A DNA stretch of 64,000 nt from Anisodus tanguticus. Lineage: Eukaryota; Streptophyta; Magnoliopsida; Solanales; Solanaceae. This document shows positions 23,462 through 35,821 of the stretch, in pieces. The stretch's first letter is position 1. Every line of letters begins with the position of its first letter. Both the position numbers and the translations under genes were made by a program. The DNA lies in contig CM067551.1 in assembly GCA_034509755.1 (NCBI GenBank), positions 12,272,501 through 12,336,500 of the forward strand, in the 5' to 3' direction. A model generated the notes under the pieces. That model was given only the letters and a program-made list of their open reading frames with translations, did no database searches and was not told the DNA's origin.

Positions 23462-24856
23462 TTCCCTCCGGCCTCTTGTCCATTTTAATTGTCATGAATA
23501 CGAAAAATAATTAGTTTAAGAAGAGTAGTATTAATTGAGATGAAAGAATAAATTAAATTTGGGTAATTTAATCTAATTATTCTTTTAATAAATACATTTT
23601 TAGGGAGTGTCCTGATTGATGAGACTCGCAGCGGAGTGAACGTCAAGCTGGAAGTTTGGAGACAGACTCTGGAGTTTAAAAGGTTCAGATTGAGTAGGAC
23701 CAAGACAAAATATTTGGAGTGCAAGTTTAGCAACGAGAGCGACCATGAGACAGGCGTGGAGGTAAGACTTGGTACTCAGGTCATTCCAAAGAAAGGAAGC
23801 TTCAAGTACCTAGGGTCTATTATCCAAGGGAATAGAGAGATTGATGACGATGTCACACATCGTATTGGGGCAGGGTGGATGAATTGGAGGCTCGCATCTG
23901 GAGTCTTGTGCGATAAAAATGTGCCACCAAAACTTAAAGACAAGTTCTATGGGGTGGTGGTTAGACCGACTATGTTGTATGGGCGCGGAATGTTGGCCAG
24001 TCAAGACTTCGCACATACAAAAGATGAAAGTTGTGGAGATGATGATGCTGAGATGGATATGTGGGCATACAAGGAGAGATATGATTAGAAATGATGATAT
24101 CCGGGAGAAAGTGAGAGTGGCCTCGGTGGATGATAAGATGCGGGAAGTGAGGTTGAGATGGTTCGGACATGTGCAGAGAAGAGACACAGATGCCCTAGTG
24201 CGGAGGTGTGAGAGGTTGGCTATGGACGGGTTTAGGAGGGGTAAATGTAGGCCGAAGAAGTATTGGGGAGAGGTGATTAGATGGGATATGGCGCAGGTGC
24301 TACTTACTGAGGACATGACCTTAGATAGGGGGTTGTGGAGGACACTGATTAGGGTAGAAAGTAGTAGGTACTCGAGCGTAGTTCTACTAATGCTTACAAA
24401 TTGATAGTTGTAGTGTTATTAATGTAGGCCCAATTAGCCTATCACACTTATAGACACATTATTGCTTTATAATCCACTGTAGTTTGATTTCTGCTGCTAT
24501 GTGTTCTTTAGTGTATTTTGTTTAACTTATTTAGTTGTGTTAACTACTGCTCCCTTTTGTTCGAATGCACTTTATACTGCTTTAATTCCTTATCTGAGTC
24601 TGACCGTTTCTCTTACTTTACTCTTTACTCTTGCTTTGTTTTGATTGCCTTGCTTGTGATTATGCTTTGTCTTGAGCCGAGGGTCTCCCGAAAACAGTCG
24701 CTCTACCTACCAAGGTGGAGGAGGTAAGATCTGTGTATACTCTACCTTCCCAGACCCCACGGTATGGGATCTCACTGCGTATGTTATTTTTTGTTGTTTG
24801 TATTTTTAAGGAGCGTGCAGAAGTCAAACATGACAAGTAAAATGGTTCGGAGGGAG
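23462..24856. mobile_element. Stowaway-like MITE split by a LINE
   Basis: Left end CCCTCCGGCCTCTTGTCCA... and right end (reverse complement) CTCCCTCCGAACCATTTTAC share the Stowaway-type CTCCCTCCG start and a TTGTCATG block. TA flanks both sides. The LINE at 23610-24800 sits between the two halves. Confidence 0.65.
23610..24800 (+). mobile_element. 5'-truncated LINE
   Basis: Plus-strand frames 23636-24088 and 23919-24404 encode the C-terminal part of a LINE RT polyprotein: [57 protein letters not shown] frameshift sits near 23985, at GMLASQ/AECWPV. The 3' tail contains GAGCCGAGGGTCTCCCGAAA and ends with TTGTTGT. Imperfect duplications (TTTTTAGGGAGTGT and TTTTTAAGGAGCGTG) flank it. No endonuclease domain remains. 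Confidence 0.85.
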
Positions 24857-24859
24857 TAA

Positions 24860-25948
24860 GTTAATCCATGAAATATGTATAGTTTTTTTTGCTATTCCTC
24901 CTTGCCATGTTTTTTTTGGCGAGTTCACTACATAACATTCAATATATTTATTTTGGGCGTGAATTCAAATATCGATGATTTTATTTTTTAAATAAACTTT
25001 ATATACAAAACAACGTAAAACTTGATAAATTATTCTTAAACAATCATAATAAACAATTGTTTGGCCCGCAAACAATAAATTATCCTTATGGGGATGAATA
25101 AAGTAGTATTTAATTACCACCATTTAAATAACCTATTGTTCATTGTTTAATCCAAACTATTTTTTCCTTTCTGACTACGGGCCATTGGATACGTGCACGC
25201 CTTCATTTTAGCGAAGCAAGCACTATTCTCCTTCGTTAATAATTGCATTAGGAGTTTACTTTTTTATTTTAGTGAAACAAGCATTTTTCATGGGAATTTT
25301 AAAATTTGTAATTTTTAGTTCAATAAAACTAAGAACTATGGTCCAGATTCACGCAACAACTTATATACTTTAACCTGTACGTTCCACATTTCATCATTAT
25401 ATTCTATTTGAGATGAAAGGGTATTATTTAGTGGAAGTGCATTGTTGGGATCAATCATGGCATGGCCCCATTTGAGTGCTACTCCAAAATTAAAATGCTA
25501 TGGGAGCAATGATATACGATGACCCCATCGATCCTAAATTCTTAAGAGATTGCATTAACGGAGTAAAAAATATCTATATAATAGAATTACTTTGCATAAC
25601 TCTTTTATAATTATATGGCAGAAGACATGGACAACCCTAAAACTTATCAATAAATTTCATTTAGACACTCGAATTACGGTATGCTTTGATTGAACATCTT
25701 AATACATGATAAAATGTTCTTACTAGACACTTTTGCGTTTTGAATTTCTTTTGCCCGTGTTTCCAAAAGCCTATTACGTAGATAAAGTTAACCACATAAA
25801 ATATGTCATCTACTTTAATTATACAACCTCAATTGGAACACACTTGAGGTTTTCCACCTTATTGGCACTCATGAATATAATTAAGTGAAGTGATATATTT
25901 TAAGTGATTAACTTATCTACGTAATGAGCGATTGAGAGCATACGCAAA
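24860..25948. other. Intergenic, nothing recognised
   Basis: AT-rich, without supported coding or repeat boundaries. Confidence 0.4.
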
Positions 25949-25953
25949 AAGTT

Positions 25954-27123
25954 TGTTGGTTATTACAAAGGATTGCAGGAACGGAAATTACAAGTAACTG
26001 CGTATGTAAGAATTGAAATTACAATTCAACTATAAAACTGAAAATTACAATATAACAACAAAACTGAAATTACTATTTTGTTGAACAAGAAAACTGGAAA
26101 GTTGTTTTTGCTGAGTCGAGTGTGGCACTCTGTCCTTAAGACAATATTGCCCCGTATGTATCCTTTATACGTCCTGGACAATTCGTCTCCCAAGATAAAA
26201 CAACAATGGAACTATTGAGCAAAGGAAACTCAAAAGCTACCGTGAAGAATATTGAATAACGAAATGATGCTTGGAAGATTAGGAAGAAAACTGCTTTGCT
26301 TTGCTTTCTGCTTTGTGTATTTTCGTGTATCTCTAGTGTGCCTCAACAATGGTGTAAGGGGTGTTTATATAGGAGGAAGAGGGATCTGTTGATCGCCTCC
26401 ATAACACCATTATTGGCCAAATAATGACCATTATGGAGGTAGTAAAGCCACCACATAAATGGAGAAAATTGCCAACGGATTGGCCATTATAGGAGGTGTA
26501 ATTCACCAAAATAAATGGCTGAATTGAGTCTTTGGACGTTTCGTTCGGACCGTCGAAATTCGCCTTTCGAAAAATTTCGGGGACCAAACCGTACATCTTG
26601 AAACTTCGGGGACCGAATCGTGCATCCGAAAGAATTCTGGTCCAAACTGCACATCTAAAACTTCTGGGATCAAACTGTACTTCTGGCAAAGTTTTCTGGC
26701 CCAAAAAGATAATATCAGAAGGCCCACGGCCCACGACCGGACCGGACGGGCGGCGCGCGTGTGGTCTTTCCTTGAACCGAAGCACATCTAGGTCTTCCCT
26801 CCTTTAAACACATGGGATACCCCTTGGGGTCCCAAACCCCAAACCAATTTCGAGTATTATATACACAACAATTCTTTCTTCCTCTACCGATGAGGGAGAA
26901 TTGATCACACACCACACTTTTCCATGCTTCAAACACCTTACTTCGTGAACCAATATCTCTTTCATTTCTCAATGAAATTTGACGATTCTTGGCCCTACGG
27001 TTATCTACGTACTTAGTACATCATGCATGTGTGAAGAACCGGATTCTCCAACATACGTAACACTAGTGTTTAAGCCGTTAAAGTTGGTCGGTCGCAACTC
27101 CCGCCAAAGGCTAATTTCCAACA
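25954..27123 (-). repeat. 3' LTR of copia copy B
   Basis: 1170 bp, TG...CA. The minus strand starts TGTTGGAAATTAGCCTTTGG. It has a TATATAAACAC promoter-like site on the minus strand near 26365-26375. The PBS-complementary segment CTTAAGACAATA (on +) is at 26135-26146. The U3 region near 26560-26700 has diverged repeats of a motif resembling GTACAGTTTGGTCCC. Confidence 0.92.
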
Positions 27124-27790
27124 ATCCCCTCTTGAAAGAGATTTTGGCGCACTCATATGGTGTCTTTTCATTTCCAAAGCAATATTTCAAATGGACCGAT
27201 GTTGCATAAGGAGAGGTAGCCTCACTTTGAACCTTCCATAGTTGAATACCATCGGACTTACTTACTGCGCGGTGAACGTGATGTCTTGAACCGTCAGTGT
27301 TTAGTGTAAGCCAAGACAATGATACCAACACAACAAATTCCCTTACTCTCTTCTTCGTAATGTTTTGTCTGTTTTGGCCATGGACAACGTCTTGGATTCT
27401 TAAGTGCGTTCATTTTGAGGCGGCCTGTCCTCGCACTTAAATAGGTGGTCTCCTACAAGGTATCCTGCTATACCCCACTTCACAAGTGTTAGGAACCATT
27501 AAAAGTTTCCCAAGAACCTAACCTCAACTGGTTGAGGATCATTACGGGTTTTGAAAACTTAACCTTTACCCATACTGCAGATAGCACTTAACGTCTATCG
27601 CGGGAACGGCTTTGGATTTAGTGTTTCTTTTTAGAAATCACTATCCGAAGTGCTCATACTTCCACTGAAGCGATCAACTGAACCTTTACAACTTCGTTTT
27701 CCCATTGAACCAAATTACTGGGATCTCCAGTTCGTAAGGTTGGGTTACCACTGTATTGGTCCTTATATTTTGGGTTTTAAGCCCATTCCC
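27124..27790 (-). other. PPT and conserved 3' region of copy B
   Basis: Starts with the polypurine tract (minus strand AAGAGGGGA, 27125-27133), followed by about 650 nt homologous to 2298-2920 and to the 3' region of the plus-strand element. No function is assigned. Confidence 0.6.
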
Positions 27791-29514
27791 TAGACAGTGC
27801 AAGCCATCGATCTTTGGGTAAGCCCTTTGTCAATGGGTCTGCTATATTATCCTTTGACTTAATGTAATCAATGGATATTATACCCGTGGTGAATCAGTTG
27901 CCTAACGGTCTTATGCCTCCGTCGAATGTGACGAGACTTGCCGTTGTATATAGCATTCCGTGCCCTTCCTAGAGCCGACCGATCGTCGCAGGTGGATCAT
28001 TACCGAAGGTACGGGTTTGTTCCAACACGGAACATCCTCTAAGAAGTCATGAAGCCACTCGGCCTTCTTCTCCTCGCTTTGTCTAAAGCGATAAACTCCG
28101 ATTCCATCGTGGATCGGGCGATGCAAGTTTGCTTAGAGGATTTCCAAGACACGGCCCCCACCACCAATTGTAAATATATACCCACCGGTGGACTTGGTGT
28201 TCTCTATATCGGATATCCGCTTGCATCACTTTGTACCCCTCTAGTACGTACAAATGGATATCTCGAATAGTGCAACCCGAAGTTTAACGTGTATTTCGGG
28301 TATTGTAATACCCGATTCAACGCCTTCCAGTGATTATCACTTGGATTACGGGTGAACCTAGCCAACTTATTGACTGCATAAGCAATATCAGGTCGGGTGT
28401 AGTTTGTGATATACATCAAACTACCGATCACCTGTGCATATCGCTCCTGGTATACAGGTGCACCAAGATTTTTATCAAGCTTTTGATTTGTATCAATTGG
28501 TGACGCTATCGGAGAACTGTCTAACATCTTGAACTTTCTCAAAACATCCTCGATGTAGTGAGACTGAGATAAGACCAGTCCGTCAGACGTCTTAGAGATT
28601 TTAATCCCTAGGATGACATCTGCGATACCCATATCTTTCATGTCGAAGCATTGTTTCAACATGTTCTTAGTCTCTAGGATTACCCTAGGACGCTTCCCCG
28701 TGATCAACATGTCGTCTACATACGGGCATATCATAACAAATGAGTCGAGTTACCTTTCGTGTAAACACATTTATCACACTCATTAATGGCGAACCCCTTC
28801 GATAGTAGAGTACTATCAAATTTTTCGTGCCATTGTTTCGGGGCTTGTTTCACCGTACAGAGATTTGATAAGTCGACGACTTTCTTCTCTTGCCCTTGAA
28901 CCACGTACCCCTCGGGTTGGTCCATATAAATTTCTTCTTCCAAATCACCGTTTAGGAAGGCGTCTTAACATCCATCCGGTGTATCTCAAGGTCACGCAAA
29001 GTCGCGATCGCAATAAATACCCGTATGGATGTCATCCGGATACCGGAGAGTATGTGTCAAAGTAGTCAAAGCCTTCGTCCGTCGATAGCCCTTGACTACC
29101 AACCTGGCCTTGTACTTGTCTATAGACCCATCTGCCTTGTATTTCCGTTTGAGTATCCATTTACAACCCAACGGTTTATTTCCGGAGGAAGATCAACCAA
29201 CTCCCAAGTATGGTTATGCGAGAATGGAGCTTATTTCACTCTCAATAGCTTCTTTCCGGAGCGGTGCTTATGGGAGTTGACAACGCCCGAGCAATTGTCC
29301 TTGGTTCATCATTAACCATATAAGCTACAAAGTCGGGACCGAAGGATTTATCCTTCCTGGCCCTTTTACTTCGCCTTAGATCCATCTCTCGGAGTCTCCA
29401 AGTTCGAGAATCTGGAACACTAGATTCCGGATGTTCACCACCTCGAGATTCGCTAGATCCGAACCATTTAGATCCGGCGGTCAAGGACTCCCGGTTCTTG
29501 AGAGCTTTGTGCAT
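27791..29514 (-). pseudogene. Copia RT and RNase H (copy B, broken)
   Basis: Frame 28734-28204 is the longest intact piece: it begins MICPYVDDMLITG (catalytic YVDD) and runs through SQSHYIEDVLRKFKMLDSS and [12 protein letters not shown]. Upstream frames 29514-29242 and 28943-28731 hold the RT lead-in and MDQPEGYVVQG. The RNase H part (28126-27911 and downstream) is badly shifted. Many breaks coincide with places where the other copies have CTG or CAG, so some may be sequence errors. Confidence 0.82.
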
Positions 29515-29592
29515 AACTTCGCTTGCGAGAGGTTATGTCTTTCTCCTTTCTAGGAAAGGTACTTTCAAAGAATAGAGCATTCCTTGATTCCA

Positions 29593-30570
29593 TTATTGTA
29601 CCCTGGTGGATATCTGGAATATCGACTTATGCACTAAGAAGCGATAAGCACTATCGTTATTTGCATATCCGATGAATATGCAATCTACGATCTTAGGCCC
29701 AATCTTGACCTGCTTTGGCTTAGGTACTTCAACCTTTGCCGTACAACCCCACACCTTAAAATACTTGTAGGTGGGTTTCTTTCCTTTCCATGATTCATAT
29801 GGAGTTTTGTCCTTACCCTTATGTGGGACTCGTTCGAATCGTATTAGCGGTAAGGACGGCTTCTCCCCACATGTTTTGGGGAAGTCCGGAATTGATAAGC
29901 AAGGCATTCATCATTTCCTTTAATGTGCGGTTCTTACGTTCCGCCACACCGTTTGATTGAGGTGAGTATGGAGCCGTCGTTTGATGAATAATGCCTTCTT
30001 GGGCACAATATTCCTCAAAAGGCGCTACATATTCTCCCCTCTATCGCTACGAATGGATTTAATCCGTAGGCTAAGTTGATTCTCAACTTCGCTTTGTAAC
30101 GTCGGAACGCTTCAAAGGCTTCATCCTTACTTTTCAACAAGTAAAGGTAACAATACCTTGTGCTATCATCTATAAATGTCACAAAGTACTTGTTCCCCCT
30201 CTAGTTTGTGCAAACTTCAAATCACATATATCTGTGTGAATAAGTTCTAGAGGAGCGGTATTCCTTTCGACGGATCGAAAAGGAAGCTTGGTGAGTTTTG
30301 CCTCTACGCACACCTCACACTTATGTTGAGGGTTTATGTCGATAGAAGGCAACAACTCCATCTTTACCACCTTTGAATAGACTTGTAGTTTACGTGTCCT
30401 AATCTATGATGCCATAAATTAGAAGACTCAAGCAAATAAGAAGAAGACTCAACTTTATTTCCTTGACGCAATACGTACATGGCATTCACTTTGAAGAGGC
30501 CTTCACAGACGAAGCCCCTCCCCACAAATGTGCCATTTTTAGTGAGTACAAATTTATTTGATTCAAACAC
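29593..30570 (-). pseudogene. Copia GAG-pre-integrase and integrase (copy B)
   Basis: 30570-30364 carries [15 protein letters not shown] and 30370-30179 carries [14 protein letters not shown] and HTDICDLKF. Further frames to 29593 contain [19 protein letters not shown] and the VWGCTAKVEVPKPKQ region. The order matches copies A and C. Frame breaks separate the pieces. Confidence 0.8.
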
Positions 30571-30673
30571 TAGCCTAAAACCAAAGCATTAACCAATCAA
30601 GGTCCGTAAACTAGATTTCTTCTAATATCTCGGGACGTGCATCACTTCCTTCGAGTGAGTTCCTTGCCGGAAG

Positions 30674-31941
30674 TCATCTTCGGACCACCTTTCCAACCCC
30701 TAGCACGTCCGAGGAAGCGTTGTTGCCCATGAACGCCTTCTTGTCGGAGACCGGAGTGTACGTGGAGAAGGCATCTTTGTTGGAACAGATGTGTCTTGTT
30801 GCACCCGTGTCCACCCACCACCGCATCGGATTCTCCACCAAGTTGGCTTCTAGCACCATTGCAGAGAGAATTCCTCGATCATGTCATCCGGGAGCGTGTC
30901 CTTGACGACGTTTGCTTGAGCCTTGCCTTTTGACTTGGCTTTCTGTTGTTGCTCGCCTTGAGCTTGCGGCATTCCTTGATCCTATGACCAGGTTTCCCAC
31001 GGTGATGACAATTACCTCTCGAACATCTCTCGCTGCGGGGGCTTTGCCGTCTTTCTCGGAACTTCCGCTTCTTGCTTGAGTTCCCTTTGGCCTCGGCCAG
31101 TTCGCCTTTGCCTCAAAGATGTTGTCTACCCTTTGGCAAGGTCTTCTTATTATCTTCCTGGGATTTGCGCTTTGATAACAAGCTCTTCAAAGGTCATCTC
31201 CTTTGTCTTGAGTTTCAAGTAACTCATAAACTCATTCCATGAAGGAGGTAACTTTTCAATCGACGATGCAACCAAAAACTCGCTCATTTGGTTTCGATCC
31301 TTTCCAAATCCAGGTGATGTAAAATCATTTGGAATTCTGGACTTGGGACATCATCGTCTTCTCGTCCACCATTTGGAATTTTAGAAATTTCCCAACGATG
31401 AACTTCTTAGTACCCGCATCTTGTGCGTTGTACTTCTTTTGCGCTTTTCCCACGGCTCTTTGGCGGTGCCAACGGTGCAATAGACCGTGTAGAGAGGGTC
31501 TCTAAGCGATTCGAAGATATAGTTCTTGCACATGAAATCGCTATGATTCCATGCGTCACGAACCATGTTCATGCCATTAATGACATGGATACCAAGGCCC
31601 CCTTCACCCGTTTCATTGGGCGAAGAGTCCATTTCATCTCCACTTGTGGAGGATCTTCCGTAAGGAACCGGGCCATGCCCATAATCGTTAAGTAAAACAA
31701 CATCTTTTGCGCCATCTTTTGAATTCCGATCCCATAAATTTTTTAGGGCGATCATGGTGGTGTGATGAAGAGGGTGGAGCTCCAACGATCGGGAAGGCGG
31801 CGGTGTTACGCTTGAACGAGAGCAAGAAGAAGCAGCGGCGGTGAAGCCGGCGGAGTTACGCCTTGGGCGTAGCGGCGGTGGCGGGGAAGGCGAAACATTG
31901 CCTCGAGAGGCGCAGCGATAGCAGCAAAGAACATCGGTCAT
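30674..31941 (-). pseudogene. Copia gag and protease (copy B)
   Basis: 31941-31381 contains a gag N-terminal frame with DEMDSSPNETGEGGLGIHVI and DFMCKNYIFESLRDPLYTV. The protease motif [14 protein letters not shown] lies in frame 30859-30674. The zinc-knuckle stretch between them is visible only across shifted frames. Gag starts about 30-45 nt from the LTR, as in the other copies. Confidence 0.8.
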
Positions 31942-31974
31942 ATTTCCACCATGTTATTGCGACCGTAAGCAATG

Positions 31975-31986
31975 TATTGTCTTAAG
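31975..31986 (-). promoter_or_regulatory. Atypical primer-site segment, copy B
   Basis: One nt after the 5' LTR, the minus strand reads CTTAAGACAATA. It pairs 12 of 12 with the LTR segment at 32169-32180 (and 26135-26146). It has no TGG start as expected for tRNA priming. Confidence 0.55.
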
Positions 31987-31987
31987 T

Positions 31988-33190
31988 TGTTGGTTATTAC
32001 AAAGGATTGCAGGAACGGAAATTACAAGTAACTGCGTATGTAAGAATTGAAATTACAATTCAACTATAAAACTGAAAATTACAATATAACAACAAAACTG
32101 AAATTACTATTTTGTTGAACAAGAAAACTGGAAAGTTGTTTTTGCTGAGTCGAGTGTGGCACTCTGTCCTTAAGACAATATTGCCCCGTATGTATCCTTT
32201 ATACGTCCTGGACAATTCGTCTCCCAAGATAAAACAACAATGGAACTATTGAGCAAAGGAAACTCAAAAGCTACCGTGAAGAATATTGAATAACGAAATG
32301 ATGCTTGGAAGATTAGGAAGAAAACTGCTTTGCTTTGCTTTCTGCTTTGTGTATTTTCGTGTATCTCTAGTGTGCCTCAACAATGGTGTAAGGGGTGTTT
32401 ATATAGGAGGAAGAGGGACTATTTGACTGCCTCCATAACAGCCATTATTGGCCAAATAATGACCATTATGGAGGTAGTAAAGCCACCACATAAATGGAGA
32501 AAATTGCCAACGGATTGGCCATTATAGGAGGTGTAATTCACCCAAAATAAATGGCCGAATTGAGTCTTTGACGTTTCTGTTCGGACCGTCGAAATTCGCC
32601 TTTCGAAAAATTTCGGGGACCAAACCGTACATCTTGAAACTTCGGGGACCAAACTGTACATCTTGAAACTTCGGGGACCGAACGTACATCCGAAAGAATT
32701 CGGTCCAAATCCGCACATCTAAAACTTCGGGATCAAACCGTACTTCCGGCAAAGTTTTCTCGGCCCAAAAAGATAATATCGAAGGCCCGCGGCCACGGCC
32801 ACGACCGACCGGACGGGCGGCGCGCGTGTGGTCTTTCCTTGAACCGAAGCACATCTAGGTCTTCCCTCCTTTAAACACATGGGATACCCCTTGGGGTCCC
32901 AAACCCCAAACCAATTTCGAGTATTATATACACAACAATTTTTTCTTCCTCTACCGATGAGGGAGAATTGATCACACACCACACTTTTCCATGCTTCAAA
33001 CACCTTACTTCGTGAACCAATATCTCTTTCATTTCTCAATGAAATTTGACGATTCTTGGCCCTACGGTTATCTACGTACTTAGTACATCATGCATGTGTG
33101 AAGAACCGGATTCTCCAACATACGTAACACTAGTGTTTAAGCCGTTAAAGTTGGTCGGTCGCAACTCCCGCCAAAGGCTAATTTCCAACA
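31988..33190 (-). repeat. 5' LTR of copia copy B
   Basis: 1203 bp, ending at the AAGTT duplication. It carries one more copy of the roughly 33-bp U3 repeat (ACCAAACTGTACATCTTGAA type, 32625-32690) than its partner. Confidence 0.92.
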
Positions 33191-33195
33191 AAGTT

Positions 33196-34277
33196 TTCTC
33201 AAAATTTGAGCTAAAAGTGTCTAATTGATATACTTATAATGTGTTCCGATGCTCAATCGGAACAAATCATAATTCGAGTGTGTTTAAATAAAATTACTAG
33301 CAAGTTGAAGGGGCTATCAATACATTCAACCTAACTATATTCATCGATAATCTGAACAAAATGGTAAGTAATTGTCTATTATACTAACAAGTTTAACTAA
33401 CTTCAACTGTACTGTCAATATATATATATAATTTAAGTACTAATTATTTATTTGTGCTGGCAAAGGCTGTACCTGGTAGGGATCATATGATCAGATCTGC
33501 AAATAATCAAAGGCTTAGGGAATTGCAGAGCTGTCCTTTTTTTTTTTACTATAAAATTGTATTTAAGGTTGTCCAGGACCACATTGCAGGCTTTCTTCAA
33601 ACAAGGAAGCAATAACCAAAGATTATTCCTTAAGTTTTATTGGGAAAAAATGTTGCAGCTTTTATGAATCATGACATATTTACTTAGCCATTATGAGATC
33701 AAAGTGGAGCTCGGATCTCTAGTTATTGCACTACATTATAACTATGTCCATAAACACATGAATCTCTTCATCTTTTATTAGTTGCAAGTGTAACAAGGAA
33801 ATACCAAAAAAAAAAAAAGAAATTTCAAATGTTAGTCGTTTTGGTATACTGAATTTATTTTAAAATTTTTGAAGATGTTTTGGAAAAAACAAAAAGTCGT
33901 TTACTACTTTAAATCTACTCTTATATATTTGGTAGAGTGTTATTTAAGTGAGACATCTAAAAGAAATAAAATGATACTTTGGATAAATATTGTTATGCTT
34001 ATAACTATTAAATATCTTTTTTAAGGAGTGTGCAAAAAATCATAAAAGATAAATCATGTGGACGAAAGGGAATATTTAGACAAATTTAATTATTCAGAAG
34101 AAAAAGAAAGGATTGAACTTAACTACTTAGTTTGGTTTTCTGTTTTAGTTAAATAACAATAAGTTTTCAAAGGAACATGGTTAACCTACTCAAGGAACGT
34201 GAAATCTTTTGTTGTTTAGTCAAATTGGAAAATTGCTTATTATAAGTTTCTTGTCAAAACTTGAATGATTTTTCTAA
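33196..34277. other. Intergenic, nothing recognised
   Basis: AT-rich. The rightward continuation of the sequence interrupted by copia copy B. No supported gene. Confidence 0.4.
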
Positions 34278-34549
34278 CATTACAAAAAATATAGAACTGA
34301 CAACAAAACTTTAGCAATAATAAATATATTATTGCTAAAAAACGTAAATAGCAATAAAAATTTAATATATTATTATTAAAAAACGTAAATGACAATAAAA
34401 AAATAACTTGTTATTGCAAAAACTTTTCGCATCGAAAATTATTGCAACGGTATGCAACAACTTTTGTTGTTGAAAAAAGTACTTTTGACAATAATATCAA
34501 ACATATGATAACAGAAATATTGTTGGCAAATGTCTTTCTTCTTGTAGTG
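34278..34549. mobile_element. CACTA-type MITE, diverged copy
   Basis: Reverse-oriented relative of 13368-13633. The right end CTTCTTGTAGTG is intact, the left end has CATTACAAAAAA instead of CACTACAAGAAA, and the TAA duplication is at 34275-34277 and 34550-34552. The interior shows the same AGCAATAA/TTATTGC block pattern. Confidence 0.8.
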
Positions 34550-34552
34550 TAA

Positions 34553-35570
34553 TTAGGATTTTACAAAAGCTCTCAACATTTTTCATTTGTGTGGTTGTGT
34601 TTCATGAGAAGAAAAATGGTTATCACGGGAAAACATAAGTGCTTTACCAACTTTTTAGTGGTGGGTAAGTAAGCAGAAATCATTATAACAATTTTATATA
34701 TAATTTAGATAAATATTATGGGGAGGGGTGGGAGCGGGAAGAAGATAATCACCCCGAATGTGACTTACGAGCCTTATTTTCTCTACCCCAACAAGGAGTC
34801 ATTTTTTAAATTTAAAAATATTATAATCAAAGCATAAAAAATCGAAAAATATTCTTCTCCTTACCAAAGACACACTTTATTTTCTTCCTTGTTTGCGAGG
34901 GGGTTGTTAATCGATCAGGAACAAAGAGCATGCAAGAACAGCCAAAAGGGATGTTATCAAATAATGTTGTAATTAGGTCCACAATTTTTTTGAATAATTT
35001 GAACAAAGGATCAAATGCTCGTGGCTACAATGATGGCGTACACAAAACATACAACCCTACACAAACATATTCAAAGAAGAAAACAAAAAAAAGAACAAAG
35101 GAAATCCAAAACATTAACCAAATAATTAATCCAAACCCTTTGGCCCCTTCACCAAAATACATCTTACTTGTTCTAATCAAGTGATCCTTATCATGTGTTA
35201 TCCTATGGAATCTCCACTTTTTATGTATGCTAATTAATATAGTAGCTTCAAATCAGATCTTTAAGGAACTTTAAATTGTTAGAATTTTCTTTAAATAACA
35301 TAACAAAAGTTATATTTATCACACTGAAATTATGTAAATTCATTATCCTTTAATGACATTATTGCCTACGTCCAGAACATTGAATGATCAATTCTTTTTT
35401 CTTGTGAATTGCATGTTTCATTGCTATAGAATGAGCCTTGGGCACGGTTCACTATCATTTAAGAATGAGGGGCATTTTACCTTTCAATTTCTCTCTTTAC
35501 CGTTGTGGCAACAATGTCATTTTATTTTACCATTATTCGAGAAATGATTAGTCGTTTTTTAAAACTAATA
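34553..35570. other. Intergenic, nothing recognised
   Basis: The 84-codon frame at 34930-35184 has no recognisable domain or splice context and was not called. Confidence 0.4.
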
Positions 35571-35819
35571 TTCCCTTTGTCCAAATTTGTTTGAAGGTTG
35601 ACCAGTTTAGGGTCAAACAACTTTTTATTTGACTTAATTTTAAACATAAATTCTTCGAATATTTTATAATAAAATTTACATATTTGAAAACTACATAAAA
35701 AGTATTATAAGTCTGTATAATTCACAATATATAAAAAGAGTTGGAGAAAATCGTAGTCAAAGAACAAGATGTTTGACTCCCAAACTGGTCAACCTTCAAA
35801 TAAATTGGGACGGAAGAAG
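35571..35819. mobile_element. Stowaway-like MITE with long inverted ends
   Basis: 249 bp between TA dinucleotides. The ends share TTTGAAGGTTGACCAGTTT in inverted orientation, extending to TTCCCTTTGTCC and (reverse complement) CTTCTTCCGTCCC. No coding content. Confidence 0.75.
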
Positions 35820-35821
35820 TA

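Larger units (their letters stand above)
25954..33190 (-). mobile_element. Ty1/copia retrotransposon, copy B
   Basis: LTRs 25954-27123 and 31988-33190 flank a full gag-pol interior on the minus strand. The target duplication AAGTT is exact (25949-25953, 33191-33195). The LTR family is that of 41978-47583 and 49075-50124. The two LTRs agree over long stretches, and most of their differences fall at CTG/CAG positions (for example TTCTGG against TTCGG, ATCAGAAGG against ATCGAAGG). The coding region shows the same pattern and is therefore full of apparent frameshifts. It is probably the youngest full-length element here, with an unreliable consensus sequence. Confidence 0.95.

Noticed and set aside
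23810..24316. 168-codon minus-strand open frame
   Set aside because: It is antisense to the LINE RT-derived sequence, whose plus-strand frame carries recognisable LINE motifs.
26333..27331. Overlapping frames of about 90-150 codons in the LTRs of copy B
   Set aside because: They lie in noncoding LTR sequence, recur in the other LTR, and show no domain.
34930..35184. 84-codon frame with a Lys-rich stretch
   Set aside because: No homology recognised, no splice or UTR context, composition like random AT-rich sequence.
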